Made by a program: the position numbers and the translations under genes. Of a stretch of DNA of 64,000 nucleotides, positions 30,004 to 38,042 are shown in pieces. A model generated the notes under the pieces. That model was not told the DNA's origin. It saw only the letters and a list, made by a program, of their open reading frames with translations, and did not search any database. This DNA comes from Chryseobacterium sp. Tr-659 (GTDB lineage: Bacteria; Bacteroidota; Bacteroidia; Flavobacteriales; Weeksellaceae), in NCBI RefSeq assembly GCF_011752975.1, contig NZ_VWWP01000004.1:1-64000 (forward strand), read 5' to 3'. Each line of letters opens with the position of its first letter. Position 1 is the first letter of the stretch.

Positions 30004-30033
30004 CAAATGTAGGGTTTATTTTTAAATTGCAAA
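30004..30033 (-). promoter_or_regulatory. his operon promoter
   Basis: On the minus strand TTTG (30033-30030), an 18-nt spacer and TACATTTG (30011-30004) match the Bacteroidetes consensus exactly. The leader ATG follows 17 nt later. The promoter overlaps the last codons of the upstream glycosyltransferase gene. Confidence 0.85.
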
Positions 30034-31137
30034 GTTTTTTCCGCTTATTTTTTGATAAAGATTCATTAATTCTTCTGCAATGGGTTCGTCATTAAACTTC
30101 TGAACAAACTCAAAACCCTTTTCTTCACGGCGTTTCCTTTCAGATTCATTTTCCCATAAAAATTTTATCTTCGCTCTTATATCAAGTTCATTGGATGGAT
30201 TAACATACACAGAGTCTTTCCCTCCCGCTTCAGGCAGGCAGCTTGTGTTGCTTGTAACCACAACAGTTTTAGAGAAAAGTGCCTCAATCACAGGAATTCC
30301 AAAGCCTTCAAAGAAACTCGGGTATACAAAAATATCTGCGAGTTTATAGATGGCAGCCAGTTCGTCCATAGAAACTCCTTCCAGAAACAACACTTGTTTT
30401 TCCATCTTATTTTTCTTCAGGAAGGTCTCTATTTTCTGATAGTATTTCGTCTTTCTTCCTACCACCACCAAAGGAATTTCTGTACCGCTGATCGCTTTTA
30501 CTACATTCAAAAGATTCTTACGGTCTTCAATAGTTCCTACATTCAAAATAAACCTTTCCGGAAGCTTGAATTTTTCTTTTGTTTCCTTCATTAATTCCTG
30601 AGACTGCTGTTCTTTAAAAGCCTTATGACAGCCCTGATAAATCACTTCAATTTTGCTTTCGGGAACTTTTAAAAATTCAATAATATCTCTTTTCGTCTGT
30701 TCCGAAATAGCAATAATCTTATCCGCAGTATCCGCCGCTTTTTTGAATTTCCAGAAATGAATTCTTCTGTCAAAAAAAGAATAGTATTGGGGATACCTGG
30801 CAAAGATCAGATCATGGATGGTTACAATTTTTTTAATAGGCTTTGTGTCCCATTTTAAAGGAAGTTCCCCGGATAAGCCATGGAAAATATCCGCACCAAG
30901 TTTTTGAGCATCTTTACCCATTTTAAGCTGTCGTGAGAAATTTCCTTTTGAAGTTTCCACAAATGTAACATTCGGGCGCTCCAGAATCTCTTTTCCGCGG
31001 TCAGATTTATTTTTATTGAGTAAGAGGTATTCATTATCCGGTTCATACTGAGAAAGAATTCTTACAAGGTCTCTTGAATAATTCCCGAGACCTGATGTAT
31101 TGTGAAAAAAACGTTTCGCATCAAAAGCAATCTTCAT
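30022..31137 (-). CDS. Glycosyltransferase family 4
   Basis: This 371-aa GT-B enzyme transfers a sugar from an activated donor to a cell-envelope glycan. It shows an N-terminal Rossmann half with SGLGNYSRDLV, then NVGTIEDRKNLLNVVKAI and the donor-site region VYPSFFEGFGIPVIEAL with the E-x7-E pair, followed by SCLPEAGG. It overlaps the upstream deacetylase gene by 4 nt. Donor and acceptor cannot be told. Confidence 0.93.
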   Translation of the reverse strand: MKIAFDAKRFFHNTSGLGNYSRDLVRILSQYEPDNEYLLLNKNKSDRGKEILERPNVTFVETSKGNFSRQLKMGKDAQKLGADIFHGLSGELPLKWDTKPIKKIVTIHDLIFARYPQYYSFFDRRIHFWKFKKAADTADKIIAISEQTKRDIIEFLKVPESKIEVIYQGCHKAFKEQQSQELMKETKEKFKLPERFILNVGTIEDRKNLLNVVKAISGTEIPLVVVGRKTKYYQKIETFLKKNKMEKQVLFLEGVSMDELAAIYKLADIFVYPSFFEGFGIPVIEALFSKTVVVTSNTSCLPEAGGKDSVYVNPSNELDIRAKIKFLWENESERKRREEKGFEFVQKFNDEPIAEELMNLYQKISGKNFAI

Positions 31138-31910
31138 CGTTGTATCTGTTTTTGAAATTCCTGAAATGTTCCGAATATATGTCCTTTTTCTTTCAGCCAG
31201 CCTACAAACGCATCAAATCTCTCCACCATATCTTTTCCTGAATTTTTTACGGTAAACCCGGGAAGTTTAAATGCTTCATCTTTGATTTCCGCAAACTCCC
31301 AGGGATGGAAATAAATATTAAGATAATGATCCTTTTTCAAAGTATCAGCAGCAAGTTTTCTATACATAAATAATGGAAAATTGTGAAAGCTTAGCCAGAA
31401 TAAAGGAATTCTGAAATTTGGAGAAACAGAAGCCGGAACTTGTGTTACATTTCCTTCTTTGAAATAGGTTCTCGATACTTTTAAATTGTTATATCTTCCA
31501 GGTAAAAACGTAGGATTGATGGAAGAATTATATGAGTATCCTGCTTTTTCAACTGCTTTTTCATCTACAGGCATCATTCTCGGCATTCTTAATCCTGTTA
31601 CTTTGGTTGAGAAGAGTTCTTCCAGTTTTTCTCTTGATTCTTTCAGGTGTTTTTCTTCGAACTCTGAATGAAACCAAGTATGAGAAGCCAATTCATGGCC
31701 TTCTTTTAATAATCTCTCTATGAGATGTTTGCTATTTTCTGCAAAAACGACTGTAGAAAAGAAAGTCGCCTTTGCATTATGTTTTTTAAGGATGTCCAGG
31801 ATTCTTTCCAATCCTGTTTGTGAAATTGAAATTTGCTTATCAAAGGGAATTTCACCCTTATATTCTAATGGCATATCAAATTCTTCAATATCAAAACTCA
31901 ATAAAACCAT
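31134..31910 (-). CDS. Polysaccharide deacetylase-like protein
   Basis: This 258-aa NodB-homology protein has SFDIEEF with the catalytic/metal Asp, ASHTWFHSEF with the metal His pair, LRMPRMMP and YFHPWEF with the catalytic His. It probably removes acetyl groups from a glycan or lipid-linked sugar. There is no signal peptide. It is embedded in a glycosyltransferase operon with a 1-nt gap upstream and a 4-nt overlap downstream. Confidence 0.9.
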   Translation of the reverse strand: MVLLSFDIEEFDMPLEYKGEIPFDKQISISQTGLERILDILKKHNAKATFFSTVVFAENSKHLIERLLKEGHELASHTWFHSEFEEKHLKESREKLEELFSTKVTGLRMPRMMPVDEKAVEKAGYSYNSSINPTFLPGRYNNLKVSRTYFKEGNVTQVPASVSPNFRIPLFWLSFHNFPLFMYRKLAADTLKKDHYLNIYFHPWEFAEIKDEAFKLPGFTVKNSGKDMVERFDAFVGWLKEKGHIFGTFQEFQKQIQR

Positions 31911-31911
31911 T

Positions 31912-32841
31912 CTAAAAATTTTTGTTTTTAATAATATAATTAGGTCTGTCTTTCACCTGTTTAAATATTTTACCTAAATAAATTCCCATGATTCCCATAA
32001 TGATGAGCTGAAGGCCACCAAAGAAAACAATAGTCATAATTAAAGATGCCCAGCCTGAGATCTCAGTTTTGGCAACAAATGAATGAATGACATATGCTCC
32101 GTACCCGATCACTGAAAGTGCTGAAAACAGAAAGCCCAGATATGCCGCAAGATAAAGAGGTTTTACACTGAACGCGGTAATTCCGGTAAAGGCAAACGTG
32201 AACATCTTTTTAAGGTTATAACTGCTTTGTCCGGATAATCTTTCATTAGCTTTAAAATCAATACCGGCCTGTTTGAATCCCATCCAGCTTGTTAGTCCTC
32301 TCAGAAACAAATCATCTTCATTGAAACTGCGCATTACTTCAACAGCATTGGCATCCATCAGTCTGAAATCCGAACCTCCTCCTTTAGTTAAATTTACATC
32401 AGAAAGGCTTGACAAAAGTTTATAAAAAAGATCGGATGTTTTTCTTTTAAAGTAAGAGATTTCCTTGGGATACGTTCTTACTGTGAAAACGATATCATAG
32501 CCTTCTTCCCATTTCTGAATCATTTCAGGGATAAGCTCCGGCGGATGCTGAAGATCTCCATCCATAGAAATAACGGCATTTCCATTGGCATTGTCCATTC
32601 CGGCTTTTACAGCAGGCTGGTGGCCAAAATTACGGGAAAATTCGATAAACTTTACTTCATCATAACGGTTTGAAAGTTCTTCTAATTTTTGTTGTGTATT
32701 GTCTCTGCTGCCATCATTGACAAATATGATTTCAAAGTCATAACTGCTTAATCCATCAAAAACCTCTTTGATCTTCTGATGGATCATGGCAACATTTCCT
32801 TCTTCGTTATAGGCGGGAATTACAATTGAAATTTTCTTCAT
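31912..32841 (-). CDS. Family 2 glycosyltransferase, polyprenyl-phosphate type
   Basis: This 309-aa DPM1/GtrB/ArnC-like enzyme has an N-terminal GT-A domain (VIPAYNEEGN, FVNDGSRDNTQ, SMDGDLQHPPE with the DXD-type motif). Two C-terminal membrane helices lie at ~225-250 and 262-285. Such enzymes load a sugar onto undecaprenyl phosphate at the inner membrane. It follows the GT87-like gene by 5 nt, and that gene's product could use the lipid-linked sugar. Confidence 0.93.
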   Translation of the reverse strand: MKKISIVIPAYNEEGNVAMIHQKIKEVFDGLSSYDFEIIFVNDGSRDNTQQKLEELSNRYDEVKFIEFSRNFGHQPAVKAGMDNANGNAVISMDGDLQHPPELIPEMIQKWEEGYDIVFTVRTYPKEISYFKRKTSDLFYKLLSSLSDVNLTKGGGSDFRLMDANAVEVMRSFNEDDLFLRGLTSWMGFKQAGIDFKANERLSGQSSYNLKKMFTFAFTGITAFSVKPLYLAAYLGFLFSALSVIGYGAYVIHSFVAKTEISGWASLIMTIVFFGGLQLIIMGIMGIYLGKIFKQVKDRPNYIIKNKNF

Positions 32842-32846
32842 ATTTA

Positions 32847-34016
32847 CTAATTCAGGCTGTAGTTTTTCTCAAAATCTTTAGTTAAAAGTTCATATGTAAC
32901 TCGTAACCAAATCACAATACAAGGTACTGCTTTTAAAGAATATTTGATGATATAATTCTCTTTTACAAATTTTGGAAATAAATCCGAAGTTGAAAAACAA
33001 GTGAAAATAATGACAAAAACAAGCAGTCCGATAATCAACGGTGTTCTTTCTTTCTGAAGGAAAAACCATATAAGTACTCCTACCACAGCAATAATATATG
33101 TTGGAGACTCTGAACTGGAACTGAACAATACCAGAAACAGTAATGTTGATGCCAGAATCATCAGCTGGAAAGCGTAATGTTTGTATTGTTTAATTCTGAT
33201 GTAAGGCAATGCAAAAAGCGGCAGTCCAAATGTTAAAAATACAAGGTTAGAAATGGAGGCATCTCCTAAAATTCTTCTTACAAAGCCCATTAGCGAGATA
33301 TCCTGCATATTTCCCAATACCTGATTTTCATTATTCTTTTCTATGATAGACTGAAACCAGTCAGTATAGCACTGTATTACAAATTTCGGGCTTGAATAGG
33401 CCATTGGAAGTACAAAGAACACAATGGCAATTCCAATTCCTGAAAGAATAAATTTAGTCTTGTTTTTAATAAAGAAAAACTGTGTCAGTCCTACAATTCC
33501 ATAGATTTTCACAAATATTCCTATCAGGATTGCAGTTACGGATTTTACTTCTTTTCTTTCGTAAATGTACACTGCAGATAATAACAAAAGCCCTGTAAGC
33601 GCTACGTTGAACTGTAAGCTTAATGCTGCTGTAATATATTCCTGAAGGCAAAGCAGTCCGAAAATTGCTTTTTTAGAATCGGAAAACGGCAGCTTATAAA
33701 CTCCGTAGACGAAAATAAAAGTATTGGCAATATTCCAGAGTGAGATTCCTAACCAATCGGGCATCATGGCAAACGGCGCAATCAGTGCGCTGAAAAATAC
33801 TCCGTAATGATTTAAATCAAAATAAAGATCCGGGTAATGGATAAATAAGTTCTTCTGATGAACAGTATTAAAGAATACGTTTTTAAAAATCAGATAATTA
33901 TTGATCGCATAATCTCCTCTGAAGTATTTGGAAATTGCTGTAACAACTGATATAATAAGATAAACCCCAAATATATATTTAGGGTTTAAAAGTATTTTAA
34001 GAAATTTTTCTTTCAA
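32847..34016 (-). CDS. Polytopic membrane glycosyltransferase, GT87/DUF2029-like
   Basis: This 389-aa protein has about nine to ten hydrophobic segments. An extracytoplasmic loop after the first helix contains FIHYPDLYFDLNHYGVFFSA, like the acidic first loop of GT-C enzymes. That, plus its position next to a polyprenyl-phosphate glycosyltransferase, suggests it transfers sugars from lipid carriers outside the inner membrane. Assignment is by topology and loop style, so moderately sure. Confidence 0.75.
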   Translation of the reverse strand: MKEKFLKILLNPKYIFGVYLIISVVTAISKYFRGDYAINNYLIFKNVFFNTVHQKNLFIHYPDLYFDLNHYGVFFSALIAPFAMMPDWLGISLWNIANTFIFVYGVYKLPFSDSKKAIFGLLCLQEYITAALSLQFNVALTGLLLLSAVYIYERKEVKSVTAILIGIFVKIYGIVGLTQFFFIKNKTKFILSGIGIAIVFFVLPMAYSSPKFVIQCYTDWFQSIIEKNNENQVLGNMQDISLMGFVRRILGDASISNLVFLTFGLPLFALPYIRIKQYKHYAFQLMILASTLLFLVLFSSSSESPTYIIAVVGVLIWFFLQKERTPLIIGLLVFVIIFTCFSTSDLFPKFVKENYIIKYSLKAVPCIVIWLRVTYELLTKDFEKNYSLN

Positions 34017-34045
34017 GATTGTGGTATTAGCTTAGAATATTAATC

Positions 34046-34858
34046 TTATACAGCCACATTATTATCTCTCAATGCATCATTCAGAGATGTTTTCTTATCT
34101 GTAGATTCCTTTCTCTGACCAATGATCAATGCACATGGAACCTGATATTCTCCTGCAGGATACTGTTTGGTATAGCTTCCAGGAATTACTACTGAACGTG
34201 CAGGAACTCTTCCTTTAATTTCAACAGGTGTATCTCCTGTTACATCAATAATTTTTGTTGATGCAGTCAGTACAACATTGGCACCCAATACTGCTTCTTT
34301 TTCTACATGAACTCCTTCTACAACGATACATCTTGAACCGATAAAGCAGTCATCTTCAATGATTACCGGCGCAGCCTGTAACGGCTCCAATACACCACCG
34401 ATACCTACACCACCGCTCAGGTGAACGTTTTTACCAATCTGTGCACAGCTTCCAACTGTAGCCCATGTATCTACCATTGTTCCGGAATCTACATATGCTC
34501 CAATATTTACATAAGATGGCATCATAATTACTCCCGGAGCAATGTAAGCACCTTCTCTCGCCACTGCATGTGGTACAACTCTCACACCTTTTTCAGCATA
34601 GTTTCTCTTCAAAGGCATTTTATCATGAAATTCAAACGGACCTACTTCAATAGTTTCCATTTTTTGGATTGGAAAATACATTACGACAGCTTTTTTCACC
34701 CATTCATTTACCTGCCATCCGTTTTCTGTAGGTTCAGCAGTACGAAGTTCACCTTTATCAACTAAAGAAATAACCTCTCTGATCGCCTTCTGGCTGTCTT
34801 CATTTTGTAATAGTTCTCTATTATCCCAAATATTTTCAATAGTTTGTTGTAACGACAT
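34046..34858 (-). CDS. dapD: Tetrahydrodipicolinate N-succinyltransferase
   Basis: DapD succinylates tetrahydrodipicolinate in the lysine/diaminopimelate pathway. The 270-aa protein has the left-handed beta-helix hexapeptide region (APGVIMMPSYVNIGAYVD, GKNVHLSGGVGIGGVLEP) and EDDCFIGSRCIVVEGV. Length and sequence are typical. It is 29 nt upstream of the GT87-like gene and may be co-transcribed by chance of position. Confidence 0.97.
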   Translation of the reverse strand: MSLQQTIENIWDNRELLQNEDSQKAIREVISLVDKGELRTAEPTENGWQVNEWVKKAVVMYFPIQKMETIEVGPFEFHDKMPLKRNYAEKGVRVVPHAVAREGAYIAPGVIMMPSYVNIGAYVDSGTMVDTWATVGSCAQIGKNVHLSGGVGIGGVLEPLQAAPVIIEDDCFIGSRCIVVEGVHVEKEAVLGANVVLTASTKIIDVTGDTPVEIKGRVPARSVVIPGSYTKQYPAGEYQVPCALIIGQRKESTDKKTSLNDALRDNNVAV

Positions 34859-34896
34859 GTTTCTTATTTAAATTAGTTTGAAAAAATTATACCGGC

Positions 34897-34904
34897 CAAA
34901 GATA
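34897..34904 (-). promoter_or_regulatory. Candidate -7 box of dapD
   Basis: Minus-strand TATCTTTG matches TANNTTTG, about 39 nt before the dapD start. No well-spaced -33 element is seen. Confidence 0.45.
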
Positions 34905-34942
34905 CAAAAAAGTTCAGCAAAACGATTTTTAACATCATGCTT

Positions 34943-35554
34943 TTAATAAAGGCTCAACATGCGGCCAACTCTCTTTTTATAGGCAAAGTAGATTTCCCCG
35001 TGTTGTTTATCCAGATAATCTTCTTCAAGTCTGATCTGAATTTGTATTAAAACACTTCCCATAAATAAAAACAATAAAGTAATCATAGTTGGGAAAGCTA
35101 AAAAGAAACCGGCAAGACTTACAGTCATTCCCAGGAATATAGGGTTTCTGGAAAACCTGAACAAACCGCGGGTTATTAATTCAGTTTTGACCTCTTCATC
35201 AATTCCTATCCGCCATGAATCTTTCATTTGAAGCTGAGCAACAGTAACCCAGAGAAAAGCACCAATCATTAAAATAATTCCGATATATTTCAAGCCATCA
35301 AGATTCATCGATGTGATCATAAAAGCTGAAAATGCCTGACTGGGAAAGAATAAAAGTGTTAAAGTGTAAATAAATAAGCCTAATAAGGTAATTTGAAAAT
35401 ACCGACCAATAAGTGCATATGCTGAATCATCCTTCGGAAGGACGTTTGGATTTTTTCCAATTCTTCCGGCCACTTTCAAACTAATTCCTAAGAATGAAAC
35501 TCCAAAAAACAGAATAAAATATATTGGAATAAAGTATTGGATAAAATCTGTCAT
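34943..35554 (-). CDS. Membrane protein of the isoprenylcysteine/phospholipid methyltransferase family
   Basis: This 203-aa protein has about five hydrophobic helices. Its C-terminal half carries the family signature TRGLFRFSRNPIFLGM and RLEEDYLDKQHGEIYFAYKK, the SAM-binding region of ICMT/PEMT-like enzymes. The methyl acceptor is unknown. It is a single gene with an operator-like palindrome 33-60 nt upstream. Confidence 0.85.
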   Translation of the reverse strand: MTDFIQYFIPIYFILFFGVSFLGISLKVAGRIGKNPNVLPKDDSAYALIGRYFQITLLGLFIYTLTLLFFPSQAFSAFMITSMNLDGLKYIGIILMIGAFLWVTVAQLQMKDSWRIGIDEEVKTELITRGLFRFSRNPIFLGMTVSLAGFFLAFPTMITLLFLFMGSVLIQIQIRLEEDYLDKQHGEIYFAYKKRVGRMLSLY

Positions 35555-35586
35555 AATATTATAGTTTTTGACAAATTTCAGAAGTT

Positions 35587-35614
35587 TTATGATGCAATAC
35601 TATTGCAATGATAA
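35587..35614. promoter_or_regulatory. Operator-like inverted repeat
   Basis: TTATGATGCAATA (35587-35599) and TATTGCAATGATAA (35601-35614) form a near-perfect palindrome around one base, 33-60 nt upstream of the methyltransferase-like gene. On the minus strand TAGTATTG within it is one mismatch from a -7 box, so a bound repressor could block the promoter. Confidence 0.45.
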
Positions 35615-35639
35615 CCGCTTTATTAGGATTGCAAATTTT

Positions 35640-35772
35640 CGCGACCGGAAATCTGGAAATTCACCTCCTTGCGGGTGAAGAAAATTCAAAGAATACTTTC
35701 GGGTAAGTTTTGGCTAAAGCCCATCGAAGATTGACATTCTATTAAACAGGCTAAAGCCTGTTTCTTTTGAAT
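35640..35772. repeat. Intergenic repeat with GGCTAAAGCC units
   Basis: GGCTAAAGCC (35712-35721) and CAGGCTAAAGCCTG (35747-35760) are two near-palindromes. CACCTCCTTGCGGGTG precedes them at ~35657. From memory such GGCTAAAGCC elements are dispersed in Chryseobacterium-type genomes. Only these units are seen here. The second can also act as a weak hairpin terminator for neighbouring genes. Confidence 0.5.
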
Positions 35773-35783
35773 GTAAAGGGATC

Positions 35784-36155
35784 TTAATCCAAAATAATGA
35801 ACTCCATTGTTTTTTCAACATGTTCTTGCTTACTAATTGCAGCTGCATACGGAATATTGTGTGGGGTGTTGTATTTTTTTACATAAGCGCTGTTAATATC
35901 TTTTGTAAGATGATTAATATCTTCAGGAACGACTGCTTTTATAGAGTATATTTCTTCACCGCATTGAATCTCTCCTTTCGGATTTTCTAAAAAAGAATTA
36001 TACCAGCTTCTTTCGGCGAGGCCCCAGGATCTTGCGAAAATTCTGTCATGAACTACAACCATCCATATTTCAAGAAATCCAGGTCTTTCCAATCCTGCTT
36101 TGATCCCAATAATCGTGTTTGTTGTGATGTACTCCAATGCATTGTCTTTATTCAT
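35784..36155 (-). CDS. DUF2255-family protein
   Basis: This 123-aa small protein carries IKAGLERPGFLEIWMVVVHD and RIFARSWGLAERSWY, which fit DUF2255, a family related by fold to flavin-binding split barrels. No signal peptide or membrane segment. It appears to be monocistronic. Function unknown. Confidence 0.75.
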   Translation of the reverse strand: MNKDNALEYITTNTIIGIKAGLERPGFLEIWMVVVHDRIFARSWGLAERSWYNSFLENPKGEIQCGEEIYSIKAVVPEDINHLTKDINSAYVKKYNTPHNIPYAAAISKQEHVEKTMEFIILD

Positions 36156-36265
36156 TATCTATATTTTTTTGTAAAACTAGTATAAGAGAATAAAAGAAAA
36201 AATTTTTTTATGCAGAGTGTCAGAAATAGAATCCGGATAAATATTTTTCTGATGTTAATAAACTT

Positions 36266-36598
36266 TTACAGCATCATTTTGCTGAGAGCGTTTGTAAGAC
36301 AATCTTTATAACTTTTGGCTACTGTAATTTTCATTTCACCACATACGAGCCTGTTGTCTTCGAAAGATTCTACATTGGTTAAATTGACAATATATGAATT
36401 ATGAACCCGCATAAATTCCTCCGGGAGATTTTCTATGAGTTCTTTAAGGGTTTTGTAATAGATATATCTTTTGGTATCTGTGGTATAAATTTCCACATAA
36501 TTCCCAAGCCCTTTGATTATATTGATGTCTTTAAAAAAGAGTTTAATCAGCTTCTTATCTGTTTTAATAAAGGCAAATGTTCTGTTTTCCATGATCAA
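36266..36598 (-). CDS. LytTR DNA-binding domain protein without receiver
   Basis: This 110-aa protein is a single LytTR domain: FFKDINIIKGLGNYVEIYT, KTLKELIENLPEEFMRVHNSYIV and a CGEMKITVAKSYK end. No phosphoacceptor or membrane domain is present, so the signal input is unclear. The start may be the second Met (MENR). It follows the NlpC/P60 gene by 9 nt and is probably co-transcribed, which may hint at control of cell-wall functions. Confidence 0.88.
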   Translation of the reverse strand: MIMENRTFAFIKTDKKLIKLFFKDINIIKGLGNYVEIYTTDTKRYIYYKTLKELIENLPEEFMRVHNSYIVNLTNVESFEDNRLVCGEMKITVAKSYKDCLTNALSKMML

Positions 36599-36607
36599 TA
36601 TGATATC

Positions 36608-37180
36608 TTACAGTACTCTCTGAGCATGAAGATAAGCCTTGTTCCAGTATTTTTCGTTCAGGGAAGAAATAATCACTCCTTTTGAAGTAGAGGCGTGAAT
36701 GAATCTTACTTCTCCGTCAGGGCCAATATCATGAACGATTCCTACATGAGAAACTCTGCTCCCTCCGGCAGTGGCAAAAAATAACAGATCTCCAGGCTTT
36801 ACTTCTCTGATATCGATATTTTTTCCCGCTTCAGCCTGATCGGTAGATCTTCTCGGAAGACTGAAGTCGTTTTCTTCAAAAACTTTAACGGTAAATCCGG
36901 AACAGTCGAATCCAGATGAGGTATTTCCTCCAAATTTATAAGGGGTTCCAAGATATTTCTCAGCATCTTTTAGAATTTCATTGATTGATCTTGGTACTTT
37001 TCCGTCAAATCTTGAATCCAGTTTTCTGAGGTTTTCAGATTTTGCTATTGTTTTCGTACCGGATTTCTTACTGGCAGAAGCATTCTTTGATGCTCCGCAG
37101 GAAACCACAAAAGCAGATGCGATCAGTAATACAGACAGCTGCTTTATTCTCAGCTTATATCCAAATAATTCCGTTCCCAT
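36608..37180 (-). CDS. NlpC/P60 (C40) cell-wall peptidase lipoprotein
   Basis: This 190-aa lipoprotein has a signal with lipobox VVSC (Cys28), then a Ser/Lys-rich linker and a C40 domain. The domain shows GTPYKFGGNTSSGFDCSGF (catalytic Cys93), SRVSHVGIVHD (catalytic His) and RFIHASTSKGV. Such enzymes cut gamma-D-Glu-diaminopimelate bonds in peptidoglycan. The true start may be the Met of a shorter signal, but only this one keeps a basic N-region. A TATATTTG box lies upstream. Confidence 0.93.
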   Translation of the reverse strand: MGTELFGYKLRIKQLSVLLIASAFVVSCGASKNASASKKSGTKTIAKSENLRKLDSRFDGKVPRSINEILKDAEKYLGTPYKFGGNTSSGFDCSGFTVKVFEENDFSLPRRSTDQAEAGKNIDIREVKPGDLLFFATAGGSRVSHVGIVHDIGPDGEVRFIHASTSKGVIISSLNEKYWNKAYLHAQRVL

Positions 37181-37216
37181 ACTCGTCTGATTTATACTTA
37201 ATTAACTAATTCAGGA

Positions 37217-37224
37217 CAAATATA
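37217..37224 (-). promoter_or_regulatory. Candidate -7 box of the NlpC/P60 gene
   Basis: Minus-strand TATATTTG matches TANNTTTG, 37 nt before the start. The -33 element is not evident. Confidence 0.45.
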
Positions 37225-37287
37225 CATTTTATATTTTAATTATATTATAACTATACTACAACTATATTATAAATATATGTTAAAACT

Positions 37288-37317
37288 TTGATATTCATTA
37301 TTTATTGGTATATTTGA
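37288..37317 (+). promoter_or_regulatory. Promoter of the 212-aa gene
   Basis: TTTG (37288-37291), an 18-nt spacer and TATATTTG (37310-37317) match the Bacteroidetes consensus, 16 nt before the ATG. An almost pure A/T/C repeat (TATATTATAACTATACTACA) lies between this and the divergent promoter. Confidence 0.75.
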
Positions 37318-37333
37318 GTCCAATTTTGGAAGT

Positions 37334-37972
37334 ATGGCAACATATGAAAGTCTTATCAAGATCACAGGGGCTGTTGGGGACCTGGTTTTTTATAATCTGA
37401 ACGGCAAAAATGTGGTTCGGAAGAAAAGCGGGTTCAATAAAACAGCTTTTAAAAAGAGTGCGTCTTATGAGAAGGTACGGCAAAACAGCTCAGAATTTGG
37501 GCATTGTTCCAAAATAGGAAAGGTCATCAGAAACAGTATTGATTCTTATATTAAAGAAGCGGGTGATCTCCTCCTCTACCAGAAGTTTGCAAAGTTAATG
37601 ACCAGTATCAAAGATCTGGACCTCATTTCGGAAAGGGGTAAACGAACCGTAGAGAACGGGTTAAAAACTGATGAAGGTAAAAACCTTCTTAGAGGCTTTG
37701 TATTTGGTGAAAAGAAAAACCTGACAGGTTGTATAAGGAGTCAGGGCCAAGCCTTATATCTAAGTGAGCATTGTTTGGCTGAGGAAGCTACTATTATCAC
37801 TATAAAGATAGATTTTGAAAGCTATCAAGCCGAACATATTGAAGCATCGATTTCATTTCAAAAAGAAAAGAATCAGGGTTTGAAAGAATATGTTTCAGAA
37901 AATGATACTTTGCTTTATTTTATTGCATTAAAAGATGAAAAGGGTGAAATTACTCATATGGGATTTCTCTAA
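37334..37972 (+). CDS. Uncharacterised 212-aa protein
   Basis: It opens MATYESLIKITGAVGDLVFY, then NLNGKNVVRKKSGFNK and ENSSEFG-like sequence (RQNSSEFGHCSKIGK). I recognise this N-terminal pattern (KITG..GDLVFY....G...R.K.G) from many small Bacteroidetes proteins of unknown role. No signal peptide or membrane helix. It has its own strong promoter and a terminator, so it is probably expressed alone. Confidence 0.8.
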   Translation: MATYESLIKITGAVGDLVFYNLNGKNVVRKKSGFNKTAFKKSASYEKVRQNSSEFGHCSKIGKVIRNSIDSYIKEAGDLLLYQKFAKLMTSIKDLDLISERGKRTVENGLKTDEGKNLLRGFVFGEKKNLTGCIRSQGQALYLSEHCLAEEATIITIKIDFESYQAEHIEASISFQKEKNQGLKEYVSENDTLLYFIALKDEKGEITHMGFL

Positions 37973-38005
37973 GCTTTCTAATGCGACCTAAAGTGTTGAA
38001 AAATA

Positions 38006-38037
38006 AAAAAGTCTGCAGTTGGTTCTGCAGACTTTTT
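38006..38037. terminator. Bidirectional terminator
   Basis: AAAAAGTCTGCAG (38006-38018) and CTGCAGACTTTTT (38025-38037) pair perfectly, between convergent genes. Confidence 0.85.
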
Positions 38038-38042
38038 ATTTT

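Noticed and set aside
34421..34765. Open frame of 114 codons opposite dapD
   Set aside because: Antisense shadow of the beta-helix repeats of dapD, with skewed Cys/His/Ser content.
35640..35772. CRISPR-like repeat
   Set aside because: Only two short palindromic units with unequal spacing and no cas genes; no CRISPR array is visible anywhere in the window.
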